Assembly (NCBI GenBank): GCA_045106235.1
Contig: JBGCEJ010000012.1
Span: 62,001-126,000 of the forward strand
Direction: 5' to 3'
DNA: 64,000 nt
Source: UBA4427 sp045106235
GTDB lineage: Bacteria; Myxococcota_A; UBA9160; UBA4427
A model generated the notes under the pieces. It was not told where the DNA came from. It did not search any database and saw only the letters and a list, made by a program, of their open reading frames with translations. A program made the translations under genes and the position numbers. Below are positions 54,264 to 61,985 of this stretch, in pieces (the stretch's first letter is position 1; each line of letters begins with the position of its first letter).

Positions 54264-54653
54264 ATGAAAAGCATGCAGCGAACTCGCTCCGCCCTATTCG
54301 CCCCAGTTTTGATGGCCACTCTTCTCGGGATCGGCGTGGCGTCGTCTTCTGCCCGCGCCGAGGGGCCTGGTCCCGTCCGGCTCGCGCCCCCAGGGGAGTG
54401 CGCAGAGCCCCGTGAGGCGGTCGGATCGGACGATTCGGCGTCTCGCTTTTCCGTAGTTGGGCCGGTTTCGGCCCTGTTTAATCCCTCGAACGTGGCGGCT
54501 CCGCCGTCCATTGCTGCCCAGAGCCCTCCGACGGCGTCCGCCGCCGCTCAGCGCGCCGCCTGTGATGTCCCGGGAGCAGGATGCCGAGGGGCTCTCGCTG
54601 CGCCGAACCCGCCGATTATTCCCGGGGGGCGACCGAATCCCGCTGCACGATGA
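54264..54653 (+). CDS. Small secreted Pro/Ala-rich protein, unknown
   Basis: This protein of about 129 residues begins with a signal peptide (TRSALFAPVLMATLLGIGVASSSARA). A low-complexity Pro/Ala/Ser-rich tail follows, containing three to four Cys (PPGECAEP, RAACDVPGAGCRG) and no recognised domain. The start could be ATG 54264 or the next ATG at 54273, which has AGGA eight bases ahead. A strong hairpin follows the stop. It lies just upstream of the sigma/anti-sigma/subtilase operon and might be a target or a product of that system; this is only position-based. It may be a real gene, but its composition leaves some doubt. Confidence 0.5.
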   Translation: MKSMQRTRSALFAPVLMATLLGIGVASSSARAEGPGPVRLAPPGECAEPREAVGSDDSASRFSVVGPVSALFNPSNVAAPPSIAAQSPPTASAAAQRAACDVPGAGCRGALAAPNPPIIPGGRPNPAAR

Positions 54654-54670
54654 GGATGCGTTGATTCGCT

Positions 54671-54703
54671 GGCGAAATCGTTGAGTTCTCGACAGATTTC
54701 GCC
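54671..54703 (+). terminator. Long hairpin after the small secreted gene
   Basis: Outer arms GGCGAAATC and GATTTCGCC are perfect. Inside them GTTGAG pairs with CTCGAC (one G-T pair), leaving a TT tip and one bulged A, about 15 paired positions in all. No T run follows, so it could be a terminator or an RNA element that shields or limits transcription into the sigma factor gene. Confidence 0.55.
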
Positions 54704-54865
54704 GTTCGCGTTCCGCTTTCAGCCCCGCCTGGGGCAATCTCCCAACTCCTTGGGCTCCCTGTCCTGCACGCCGGCGGGGAGCGCTTTTGTGGATTTTTTT
54801 GCGTCCCGGGACCCAACTTCCGGGCCCCGGACCCTCCCTCGCGACCACTCATAGAAACTGAATCG

Positions 54866-55471
54866 ATGGCTGAGAATTCCGACTGGCACGACGAAGATCA
54901 GAGTTTGCTCAAGGCTGTCGCCGAGGGGCAGGATCGCGATGCGTTCAGAACGCTTTTTGATCGTTACTACCCGCGTGTTTTCGTCTTTGTACAGAGAAGA
55001 ATCGATGATCAGGAGTTGGCGAGAGAAGTGACGAGTGATGTGTTTCTTGAGGTGTGGTCGGGTGCAGCGAATTTTCGAGGAGAATCAAAAATTTCTTCTT
55101 GGATTTTCGGCATCGCCCGATTCAAAAGCCTCGAAGCGATTCGCTCAAAGTCGCGACTCAAACGATCTCGTGTCATCGCAACCGATAATGATGTGATTTC
55201 ACAAGTCCCCGATCACAATCTGACGGGAACTCAGTTGGAAGGTCGGCAATCGCTTCAACGCGTTGCCGCGGTGATGCAGCGGCTTCCTGGAACCCAAAGG
55301 GAAGCGCTCGAGATGACCGTCTTTGACGGACTCGGGCTCGATGAAGTCGCAGCGCTCCAAAATGTTTCGCGAGATACGGTGAAAACCCGGGTCTCACGGG
55401 CCCGCCGAGGGCTGAAGCGCATGCTCGGGCATGCGACCAGAGAGGGAATCTTAGATGACCCAAGAAGCTAG
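54866..55471 (+). CDS. ECF-type RNA polymerase sigma factor
   Basis: This 201-residue sigma-70 family protein has sigma-2 (AFRTLFDRYYPRVFVFVQRRIDDQELAREVTSDVFLEVW) and sigma-4 regions (MQRLPGTQREALEMTVFDGLGLDEVAALQNVSRDTVKTRVSRARRGLK). An intermediate linker of about 40 residues joins them. It lacks sigma-1 and sigma-3, as ECF factors do. Its stop overlaps the anti-sigma gene by 17 bases, so its partner is made from the same transcript. The promoter is probably self-controlled, but I found no confident -35/-10 match in the upstream 200 bases. Confidence 0.94.
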   Translation: MAENSDWHDEDQSLLKAVAEGQDRDAFRTLFDRYYPRVFVFVQRRIDDQELAREVTSDVFLEVWSGAANFRGESKISSWIFGIARFKSLEAIRSKSRLKRSRVIATDNDVISQVPDHNLTGTQLEGRQSLQRVAAVMQRLPGTQREALEMTVFDGLGLDEVAALQNVSRDTVKTRVSRARRGLKRMLGHATREGILDDPRS

Positions 55472-56357
55472 ACAAGTGCGATGCCCCGAAGCGGTACTCG
55501 GATGGATCCCTTGGTACGCAGAGGGTGGATTGAGCGAACGCCAAATGGGCCTTGTTGAAGCGCACGCCGCTGAATGTGGTGATTGCCGCAGCGAGATCGA
55601 CATGGTTTCGGGTGCTCCCTTTGAGGTCGATTTTGATCTGCCTGATCCGGAGCGGATGTTTGATGAAATTACCGCGCGGATCGAAGAGCGAGAGGCCGCT
55701 GAGGCGGGTGGGGCTGTGATTCCGATCGACCGGGCGCGGGCGCTGAGCGTGGGCGACCTCGAGACGATCGAGAGTTGGGTACTCGACTCGGATACGGAAG
55801 TTGAAGATGAAGCGCTTGCCCTCGAAGAGCGAGAGGGTTTTCGAGCGGATCTTTTCCCCGAATTTGCGGACGGCCAAACGCCGGAACCCATTGAAGCCGC
55901 GAGTGGAGACTGGGCGGAGGCCACGAGCCCAGCCGTCTCTGAATCAAATCTTATTGAGGGTCCCTGGGCTCGGAAGGCAATCTGGGCAGCCGCGGCGGCC
56001 TTGGCGCTTTTCCTGATGGGTGGGCTCGGGGGTTCGCTTCTCGCGGGCGGGCTTCAGGGCGAATCGCAGACGGGGGACTATGCGCTCGCGGGTGCAGCGC
56101 CCGCCGAGCTGCCGTCTTCGCCGCAGATCGACGTGGTTTTCCTGGATTCAGCCTCGGCGAGGGAAGTTTCGAATACGCTTCGTGCTGAGGGACTTGAAAT
56201 TGTCTCTGGCCCTTCGGGCCTCGGGGTCTATCGTTTGGCATTGACCCAGACCGATGCGCAGGGAGAAAAAGCCTCCGCGTCGGATGCGGCTGCGATTTCG
56301 GCGCGATTGGCCGGGTCTGAATCGCCGATCGCGATGTTTGCGGAACCTGTGCCATGA
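55455..56357 (+). CDS. Transmembrane anti-sigma factor with propeptide-like outer domain
   Basis: This 300-residue protein has a zinc anti-sigma domain at the N terminus: C10 and H37-x3-C41-x2-C44 in AHAAECGDCRSE. An acidic linker leads to one membrane helix at about residues 175-197 (AIWAAAAALALFLMGGLGGSLLAG). The outer domain, about residues 218-300, reads IDVVFLDSASAREVSNTLRA, then GLEIVSGPSGLGVYRLAL, and ends AISARLAGSESPIAMFAEPV. That strand-helix-strand-strand-helix-strand order with a closing A-E-P is the pattern of subtilase I9-type propeptides. The next gene, a subtilase, overlaps by four bases. The propeptide match is by eye, not by search. Confidence 0.88.
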   Translation: MTQEARQVRCPEAVLGWIPWYAEGGLSERQMGLVEAHAAECGDCRSEIDMVSGAPFEVDFDLPDPERMFDEITARIEEREAAEAGGAVIPIDRARALSVGDLETIESWVLDSDTEVEDEALALEEREGFRADLFPEFADGQTPEPIEAASGDWAEATSPAVSESNLIEGPWARKAIWAAAAALALFLMGGLGGSLLAGGLQGESQTGDYALAGAAPAELPSSPQIDVVFLDSASAREVSNTLRAEGLEIVSGPSGLGVYRLALTQTDAQGEKASASDAAAISARLAGSESPIAMFAEPVP

Positions 56358-57850
56358 CATCTGCTCCACTCCGAAATCGAGGCGCCCTTCTTCGGTCGGG
56401 CGTCCTCTTCATTTTCGTGGTGGGCTTTTCGCTCTTCGCTGAGGGCTCTGCATTCGCTGAAGCCTCGTCGGGGAGCGATCCCTCGATCTGCGGTCCCTTC
56501 GACGAGCAGGATGCGAACGTCGTCCGATTGGCGGCGAATTTCCAAAATGCGGAGCGCGGCGTTTCTTCGCCTGCAGCATCAGCCGCTGGGGCCACGCGCG
56601 GCGCGCCAAGCGGTCCTGGAAATATCCTCTCCCTACCGACCCCGGGGACGAATCCCGGAACGGCGCGCGCCGGCGCATCGGCGGCTTCGGCGCAGAACGG
56701 CGCGGGCGCTCCGAGCGAGGCGCTGCTCGCTCTGCCGAAAGACGGGTCCGGGAATTTGCCCAGCGATTTTGAGTTGGGGCAAGGGGCAACGATTGCCGAG
56801 TCCTTCTTTAGCCCGGTGATTTGCGCGACGGTGGCGCGAGTGACGGGTCCGCCCGGCGCATCGATGAATGAGCTGGTTACGGTTGTTCCCGAAAGCAGCC
56901 TGGTTGTCGCGAACGATGTTTATGCGAGTGCCGCGGCCGATATTGGGACGACGTTAGGCGGGTCGGGTCGACCTGATCCCTATACCTCTTTGCAGTACGG
57001 CCTGGCGGTTTCGGGTGTCCGGGAAGCGCGCGGGCTGTCGAAAGGCGAGGGCGTGCGCATCGCTCTGCTGGACTCTGCGCCGGAATCCAATCATGCCGAT
57101 CTCGCGGCGACGCGGATCCGCTTTGATGAAGGTCCTCCCACCGCCCCAGCCTCCTCGCGAGAAGCGGTTCCGACGGGTGTACACGGAACCTTGATGGCAG
57201 GCGTTCTTGGTGCCGTTGAAGGCAATGGCTTTGGAATTGCGGGTCTTGCTCCGGCTTCGGAGCTGGTCTCTATTCCGGTGTGTACTCCGGAAGGCCCCGC
57301 CGGCGGGCGCTGCACGATCTACCATCTCTTGCAGGGGCTCGATCAGGCTTACCGGTCAGAGTCTCAGCTTGTGAATCTCTCCCTTTCAGGCCCTCCAAAC
57401 CCCCTGCTTGAGCGCGGCGTTGCCCGGCTTGAACAGCTGGGGCTGGTGGTGGTGGCCGCGGCAGGAAATGAGGGAACGGAAGATAAGCGGTATCCCGCGG
57501 CCTACCCGTCCGTAGTTGGAGTCGGGGCAATGGACCGGGAGGGCGAGGCGTTCGCGCTGAGCAATCAAGGCAGTTGGGTGGAGATTTACGCGCCCGGCGT
57601 CGAAGTGCTTTCGACCATTCCCGGCGATGCTTTTGCCTTTGGGAACGGGACAAGCCTCGCGGCAGCCCATGTGACGGGCGCGCTGGCTGTGATTACGCGT
57701 CTGACGGGCGACCCCCGTCTTGCGCGCGCCGAGTTTTTTCGAGCCGCCGAGACGGCGGGCGGTCTTCGGCGAATGCCTCCGGTTTGCGATGTGTTTCGTC
57801 GCCTGGGCGTCGAATGCGAGACAGACGTAGAGGGCCGAACCGCTCGCTGA
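56354..57850 (+). CDS. Secreted S8 family (subtilisin-like) serine peptidase
   Basis: This 498-residue exported peptidase has a signal (LLRSGVLFIFVVGFSLFAEGSAFA). About 200 residues of Ala/Gly/Pro-rich segment and possible pro-region follow, then the subtilase domain. The catalytic residues are D240 (RIALLDSAPESNHADL), H277 (GVHGTLMAGVLGAVEG) and S434 (GNGTSLAAAHVTGA). The oxyanion Asn is in VVAAAGNEG. The GTSMAAPH consensus reads GTSLAAAH here. Spacing is normal for the family. Its start overlaps the anti-sigma gene by four bases, so sigma factor, anti-sigma and peptidase form one operon. The peptidase may act on the anti-sigma outer domain or be controlled by it; this is inference. Confidence 0.94.
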   Translation: MTSAPLRNRGALLRSGVLFIFVVGFSLFAEGSAFAEASSGSDPSICGPFDEQDANVVRLAANFQNAERGVSSPAASAAGATRGAPSGPGNILSLPTPGTNPGTARAGASAASAQNGAGAPSEALLALPKDGSGNLPSDFELGQGATIAESFFSPVICATVARVTGPPGASMNELVTVVPESSLVVANDVYASAAADIGTTLGGSGRPDPYTSLQYGLAVSGVREARGLSKGEGVRIALLDSAPESNHADLAATRIRFDEGPPTAPASSREAVPTGVHGTLMAGVLGAVEGNGFGIAGLAPASELVSIPVCTPEGPAGGRCTIYHLLQGLDQAYRSESQLVNLSLSGPPNPLLERGVARLEQLGLVVVAAAGNEGTEDKRYPAAYPSVVGVGAMDREGEAFALSNQGSWVEIYAPGVEVLSTIPGDAFAFGNGTSLAAAHVTGALAVITRLTGDPRLARAEFFRAAETAGGLRRMPPVCDVFRRLGVECETDVEGRTAR

Positions 57851-57855
57851 GAGCG

Positions 57856-58461
57856 CTAGGCGAACGCGGTTTCCTCAAAGAGGCTTCCGCCCGTCTGCTT
57901 GGCATACCGTTCTCGGAGTTCTCGCAGGCCACGCAGGACACGCATTTTTGCCGCGGCTTCAGTGATCCCTGCACGCGCCGAGACCTCTCGGTAGGAGAGG
58001 CCCTCGACCGCCCGCAAGACGACGCAGTCGCGCGTTACGGGGTGGAGGTCTTTGAGGGCTTCAGAGAGCCAGCCGCGAAGGATCACATCACCATCGATCG
58101 AGGTGTTCTTTCCGCGGCCCGGGTCAAGGCGGAAGGCTTCATGGCGGCGATCGCGTCCGGCCCGGCGGCGGAGCTCCACGCGACATGCATTCAGCGTGAC
58201 AACCGACAGCCAATGATTGAAGGGGCGGTCGGGCTTGTAGCGATCGAGGAAGCGGTGAACATTGACGAAGACTTCCTGAACTATGTCTTCGGCTTCGCTC
58301 TCGCTGCCCAGCATCCGCGTCGCGCGGCGGAGAATGCGCGGCGAGTGGCGGCGCACGAGTTCGGCGAAGCACGCATCTGCATCGGGTCCGCCGGCCTGGC
58401 AGGCTGCGACGAGCTCCGCATCTTCATCGAGAAGCGGTGCAGATTCGAGATTGGATGACAT
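57856..58461 (-). CDS. ECF-type RNA polymerase sigma factor (second)
   Basis: This 201-residue sigma factor lies convergent with the subtilase gene, five bases from its stop. Sigma-2 is CFAELVRRHSPRILRRATRMLGSESEAEDIVQEVFVNVHRFL and sigma-4 is ALKDLHPVTRDCVVLRAVEGLSYREVSARAGITEAAAKMRVLRGL. No anti-sigma gene is adjacent, so it may be controlled by another partner or share one. The ATG at 58461 has AGGAG ten bases upstream; an in-frame open region to 58575 adds 38 unlikely residues. Confidence 0.93.
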   Translation of the reverse strand: MSSNLESAPLLDEDAELVAACQAGGPDADACFAELVRRHSPRILRRATRMLGSESEAEDIVQEVFVNVHRFLDRYKPDRPFNHWLSVVTLNACRVELRRRAGRDRRHEAFRLDPGRGKNTSIDGDVILRGWLSEALKDLHPVTRDCVVLRAVEGLSYREVSARAGITEAAAKMRVLRGLRELRERYAKQTGGSLFEETAFA

Positions 58462-58670
58462 TGATGCCGGGCTCCTGAAAAAGTGGTTTCGGAGCAGTAG
58501 GTGAGGGTTGGCGCCTTCTCGGTGCCGGTTTTTTGCCGTTTCGGCGAAAAAAATTGCTTCCGCGCGGTCCCGCATCTCGAAAACCGGGAACCTCCGATCC
58601 CGCGGGGAATAATAAGGGGGGTAGCCCGTGGTTGGGGCGAGGCTGCGCGTGGCGGTGCACGCCAGCCTGC

Positions 58671-60353
58671 CTAGTCCGGGAGATCGCCCTGTCCCGGGGG
58701 GATGGCGCCGAGCTCGCGAAGATGTCGGGTCGCACGGTCGATGCGGCGCTGGTCCCCTCGGCGGGTGGCGAGCGCGCCGACGGTTTTCCAGGAGGCGATC
58801 GCCTCCTCGCGCCGCCCGGAGAGTTCAAGGGCGACTGCAAGGTTGTTATGCGTCGAAATAGCGCCCGGGACCCGTTCGAGAGAGGCGCGGTAGGCCTCGA
58901 TCGCCTCGTCCCAGCGTTCGAGCTCCCGGAATTTATTCCCCAAATTGTAGTAGGCCATATGCATCCGGTTTTCTGCGGGAAGAGGCCAATGGACCAGGGC
59001 GCTGAGAGCAAGGAGAAGAACGCCGATCTGAATGACAGAGCGGAGCTCCTTCGCACGAAGGCGATCGTATGCTTCGACCAGGGCGAAGCCCGCGAAAGGC
59101 GCGAGGAGGATTGCAGCGGGCATGCGGTAGCGAGAGAGGACGAAAAAGAGCATCGCGCTCAGCAAGTATGCGCCGAGTGCCGCGTAGACGGGGACGAGCT
59201 CTCGCCAGCGTCGGGCGGAGAGACCAAGGCCAAGGAGACCGAGGGGTGTGATGATGCCGAACCCAAAAAGAGGCAGTCGGAGAATGGTCGAGAAATTGCT
59301 CGAAATTTCAATCGAGCGATTATTCCACACCTCCGCTTGGTTCAGAAAGAGAACGAGTTTGCGTCCTTCAAGGCGAATCCAGCGCAGAGGGTCGGCCTTG
59401 ATCTCGTCGACGCCACGGCCGAGCCAATAGGAGGAGACCTCCGAGGCCTTCATCTCCCGGCCGTTTTCGCGCTCCGCGACTTCGGAAAACGCGGCCTGCA
59501 TCGCTCTTGGATTGTCGATCCGCGTGCGTGTGCCGATCGAGGGAACTTGCCAGGTTCCGTTGGCTTTGCGCTGGTTACCCATGTAGAAATTCGCGCCGCC
59601 CGTCGAATTGAGCAGAACGAGGTCGTTCCCTGCGACATAGTTTTTGATCGTGAAGGGGAAGATCAAGAGGCAAATGACGATGCCGAAGGTGGTCCCCCAG
59701 GCAAAGCGCTGTTGAAACGAATCCTCGTTCTCGCTGGGGACGGTCATGCCAAAGAGGATCCAGAGGGCGATGATTGGCGCCATCAGCAGAACCGTCTGGC
59801 GAGCGAGGACGGAACATCCGAGGAGTAGGCCGCAGAGCGCGAAGCCGCGATGTGTCGGTCGACGGAGGGCGCGGACCAGCGCCCAGCAGAGCCCTATCAC
59901 GAGCGGGACCTGCAGATTGACGACCATGACCGTGCCGCCGTAGAAAATCAGCATGCTATGCAACACGGCGAAGCCGCCGGCGAGCGCAGCCGCACGGCGA
60001 TCGAAAAGATCGCGGGCGAGCCCCCAGACGAGCACGCACGAAATCGCGCCCAGGAAAACTTGGACCGCCTTGAGGGCGGGGAGGCTGATCCCGAACGTCG
60101 CATAGACGAAGGTCATGAAGGCGGGATAGCCGGGGCCCATGAATAACACGCCCTCGCCGAGCCAATCGCCGCCAAGAATTTCGCGTGCCCAGGCATCGTA
60201 GACCGCGCCGTCGACGCTTGGAATCGTATAAAAGGGGTCATTCTGGGAAAGCGCGTACAGATGAAAGGCGCGGATCGCGAATGCGACGAGGAAGATGACC
60301 CCCGCGACGAGCGCATCACGCCGGTCAAAAACGCGGGGCGCGTCCTGCGTCAT
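58671..60353 (-). CDS. Membrane glycosyltransferase (family 39-like) with TPR tail
   Basis: This 560-residue multi-pass protein is a relative of the one at 30190-32112. The acidic loop is IPSVDGAVYDAWAREILGGDWLGEG, followed by LFMGPGYPAFMTFVYATFG. LLNSTGGANFYMGNQRKANGTW matches the loop of the other protein, and FVLSRYRMPAAILLAPFAGFALVEA recalls its last helices. The C-terminal 100 residues form TPR units (MAYYNLGNKFRELERWDEAIEAYRASLERVPG, NNLAVALELSGRREEAIASW). It overlaps the sulfatase-fold gene upstream by four bases, so the two proteins probably act in one surface-modification step. The substrate is unknown. Confidence 0.87.
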   Translation of the reverse strand: MTQDAPRVFDRRDALVAGVIFLVAFAIRAFHLYALSQNDPFYTIPSVDGAVYDAWAREILGGDWLGEGVLFMGPGYPAFMTFVYATFGISLPALKAVQVFLGAISCVLVWGLARDLFDRRAAALAGGFAVLHSMLIFYGGTVMVVNLQVPLVIGLCWALVRALRRPTHRGFALCGLLLGCSVLARQTVLLMAPIIALWILFGMTVPSENEDSFQQRFAWGTTFGIVICLLIFPFTIKNYVAGNDLVLLNSTGGANFYMGNQRKANGTWQVPSIGTRTRIDNPRAMQAAFSEVAERENGREMKASEVSSYWLGRGVDEIKADPLRWIRLEGRKLVLFLNQAEVWNNRSIEISSNFSTILRLPLFGFGIITPLGLLGLGLSARRWRELVPVYAALGAYLLSAMLFFVLSRYRMPAAILLAPFAGFALVEAYDRLRAKELRSVIQIGVLLLALSALVHWPLPAENRMHMAYYNLGNKFRELERWDEAIEAYRASLERVPGAISTHNNLAVALELSGRREEAIASWKTVGALATRRGDQRRIDRATRHLRELGAIPPGQGDLPD

Positions 60354-61897
60354 TCGATGTATCCGAGTGCGCGAAGATTCGCCTCTGTTTCACGCGAGAC
60401 CGGATCGGGCTGGGCCTCCTGGGCGGGTGAGCCCTGCGCCGCGGCGGCCTGGTTCGCAAAGGCCGTGTTTACGGCCTGCAATCGCTGGCGAAGGCGTTGA
60501 ACGGCATCGCGCTCCGACTGCGAGAGCATGTCTTCCAAGACCGGCGAGGCGGGGTTTTCGGCGTCGAGTCGAAACAGCGTCTGTTCTCCCGTGCTCGCGG
60601 AGACGAGTTTCCAGGGCCATTCGACCGCGGACTGGAGATCTCGGGCGACCTCGGCCCCGAATTTTCGTACGTGGAAATCGCTGGAGCGCGTTTCCGAGAG
60701 AATCAGGCGTTCGGTCTCTGAGGCGCTGCCCTCGGCTGACGCGGGCAGAGGAAAGCCGACTTCCGCAGCCACGATGGGGAGGAGGTCGACGATGGAGATG
60801 GGCGCCTTGACGCGCGAGCCGCCGTCGCGACCCGATGGGAAGCGAATCAGGAGAGGGACACGCACCAGCTCCTCGTCGAGCCAAGGGCCATGGTTTTCCC
60901 GTCCGTGTTCGCCAAAAAGCTCGCCGTGATCGGCGACGAAGATGATCACCGCATTGTCGAAGCGATTCATCTCGCGCAGAGCGTCCAAGAAGCGGCCAAT
61001 TTCGCGGTCCATGATCCGGATCTCGGCGTCGTAACGATCGACGCGGTCGGCGTAAGGGTCGGAGGGCGGTCGGGTTCGGCTCGTCGGCGAAAGGCGGGCC
61101 GCGTCGGCGGGATTATGCGGATCATGGGGATCGAAATAGTTGATCAAAAGATGCGCGGGCTTTTCGGCAGGCAGCTTTTCGAGCCAGCCGATCGCAGCGG
61201 AAGTCATCTCGCGGGCTGGACGCCCTGCAAGCTTGGGGACATGCGCGTCTTGATGGTCATAGCCCTGGAGGAGCCCAAAGGCGGGGGCGAGCCAATGCCC
61301 CGCGGCGAATGCACCGGTTGCGTAGCCGCGCCGGGCCAAAATCTCGGCCAGCGTTTCATGCCGTTCGGCGAGGCGATTGGCGCGGTAGTTATTCTTTGGG
61401 ACGAAGGGGAGAACTTCGGTGAGGGAGGCGGGGGCGGGGGCGGGGTCGGGTGCGTTTCTGGCGTCTGACCTTGGCCCGCGCTCGTCATGCCCGTCACGCC
61501 TTTCGCTCCCTTCGCGTCTGTCACGTACATAATGTGCGCCATGACTCGAGGGGTATTGGCCGGTCAGCATCGAGGCATGAGCGGGAAGCGTCCAGGGCGC
61601 TGTGGACCACGCCCGCTCGTAGACCTTGGCTTCGCTGGCGAAGGCATCGAGGGCAGGGCTCGTGTCGCGGGGGTATCCGTAGATTCCGAGATGGTCGGGT
61701 CGCGTCGTGTCCAGGGTAATCAGGTAGACGTCGGGGGTGTCGCGGAGAGGGGTGTCGTCGGAAGGTGCGCAGCCGAGCAGTGCCATGAACAGAACGAACG
61801 GGTGAGCGACGCCGCTCCAGTATGCAAGCGAGTTCGGGCGGGCAGTCGGTCGAGTTGCGACTGCGTTTCGTGATTGGTCGAAGCGGCGATCGTGCAC
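60350..61897 (-). CDS. Sulfatase-fold lipoprotein, Thr in place of formylglycine Cys
   Basis: This 515-residue protein has a lipoprotein signal (FVLFMALLGCAPSDD) and then a sulfatase/alkaline-phosphatase-type domain. The metal site begins with VYLITLDTTRPDHLGIYGYP. At the usual C-x-P-x-R position the sequence is T-L-P-A-H (STAPWTLPAHASMLTG, T103). It therefore cannot make formylglycine and may be a phosphotransferase or phosphodiesterase. VIIFVADHGELFGEHGRENHGPW supplies the later Asp-His pair. An acidic and Pro-rich insert (about 45 residues, DPAPAPA) interrupts the domain. The start, GTG at 61897, is uncertain. It is coupled to the glycosyltransferase/TPR gene. Confidence 0.88.
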   Translation of the reverse strand: MHDRRFDQSRNAVATRPTARPNSLAYWSGVAHPFVLFMALLGCAPSDDTPLRDTPDVYLITLDTTRPDHLGIYGYPRDTSPALDAFASEAKVYERAWSTAPWTLPAHASMLTGQYPSSHGAHYVRDRREGSERRDGHDERGPRSDARNAPDPAPAPASLTEVLPFVPKNNYRANRLAERHETLAEILARRGYATGAFAAGHWLAPAFGLLQGYDHQDAHVPKLAGRPAREMTSAAIGWLEKLPAEKPAHLLINYFDPHDPHNPADAARLSPTSRTRPPSDPYADRVDRYDAEIRIMDREIGRFLDALREMNRFDNAVIIFVADHGELFGEHGRENHGPWLDEELVRVPLLIRFPSGRDGGSRVKAPISIVDLLPIVAAEVGFPLPASAEGSASETERLILSETRSSDFHVRKFGAEVARDLQSAVEWPWKLVSASTGEQTLFRLDAENPASPVLEDMLSQSERDAVQRLRQRLQAVNTAFANQAAAAQGSPAQEAQPDPVSRETEANLRALGYIE

Positions 61898-61985
61898 AGG
61901 TTCAGTCTAACCAAGGCCTTCGCCCGGGACGAAGTTTTTGCGGCTCCGCATCGCAATGGTTTCGGCGGGTCGGTACGCTTCAGGA

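Noticed and set aside
61400..61460. GGGGGC-rich run as a possible G-quadruplex or repeat element
   Set aside because: It is the coding sequence of a Pro/Ala-rich insert in the sulfatase-fold gene; no evidence of a separate role.
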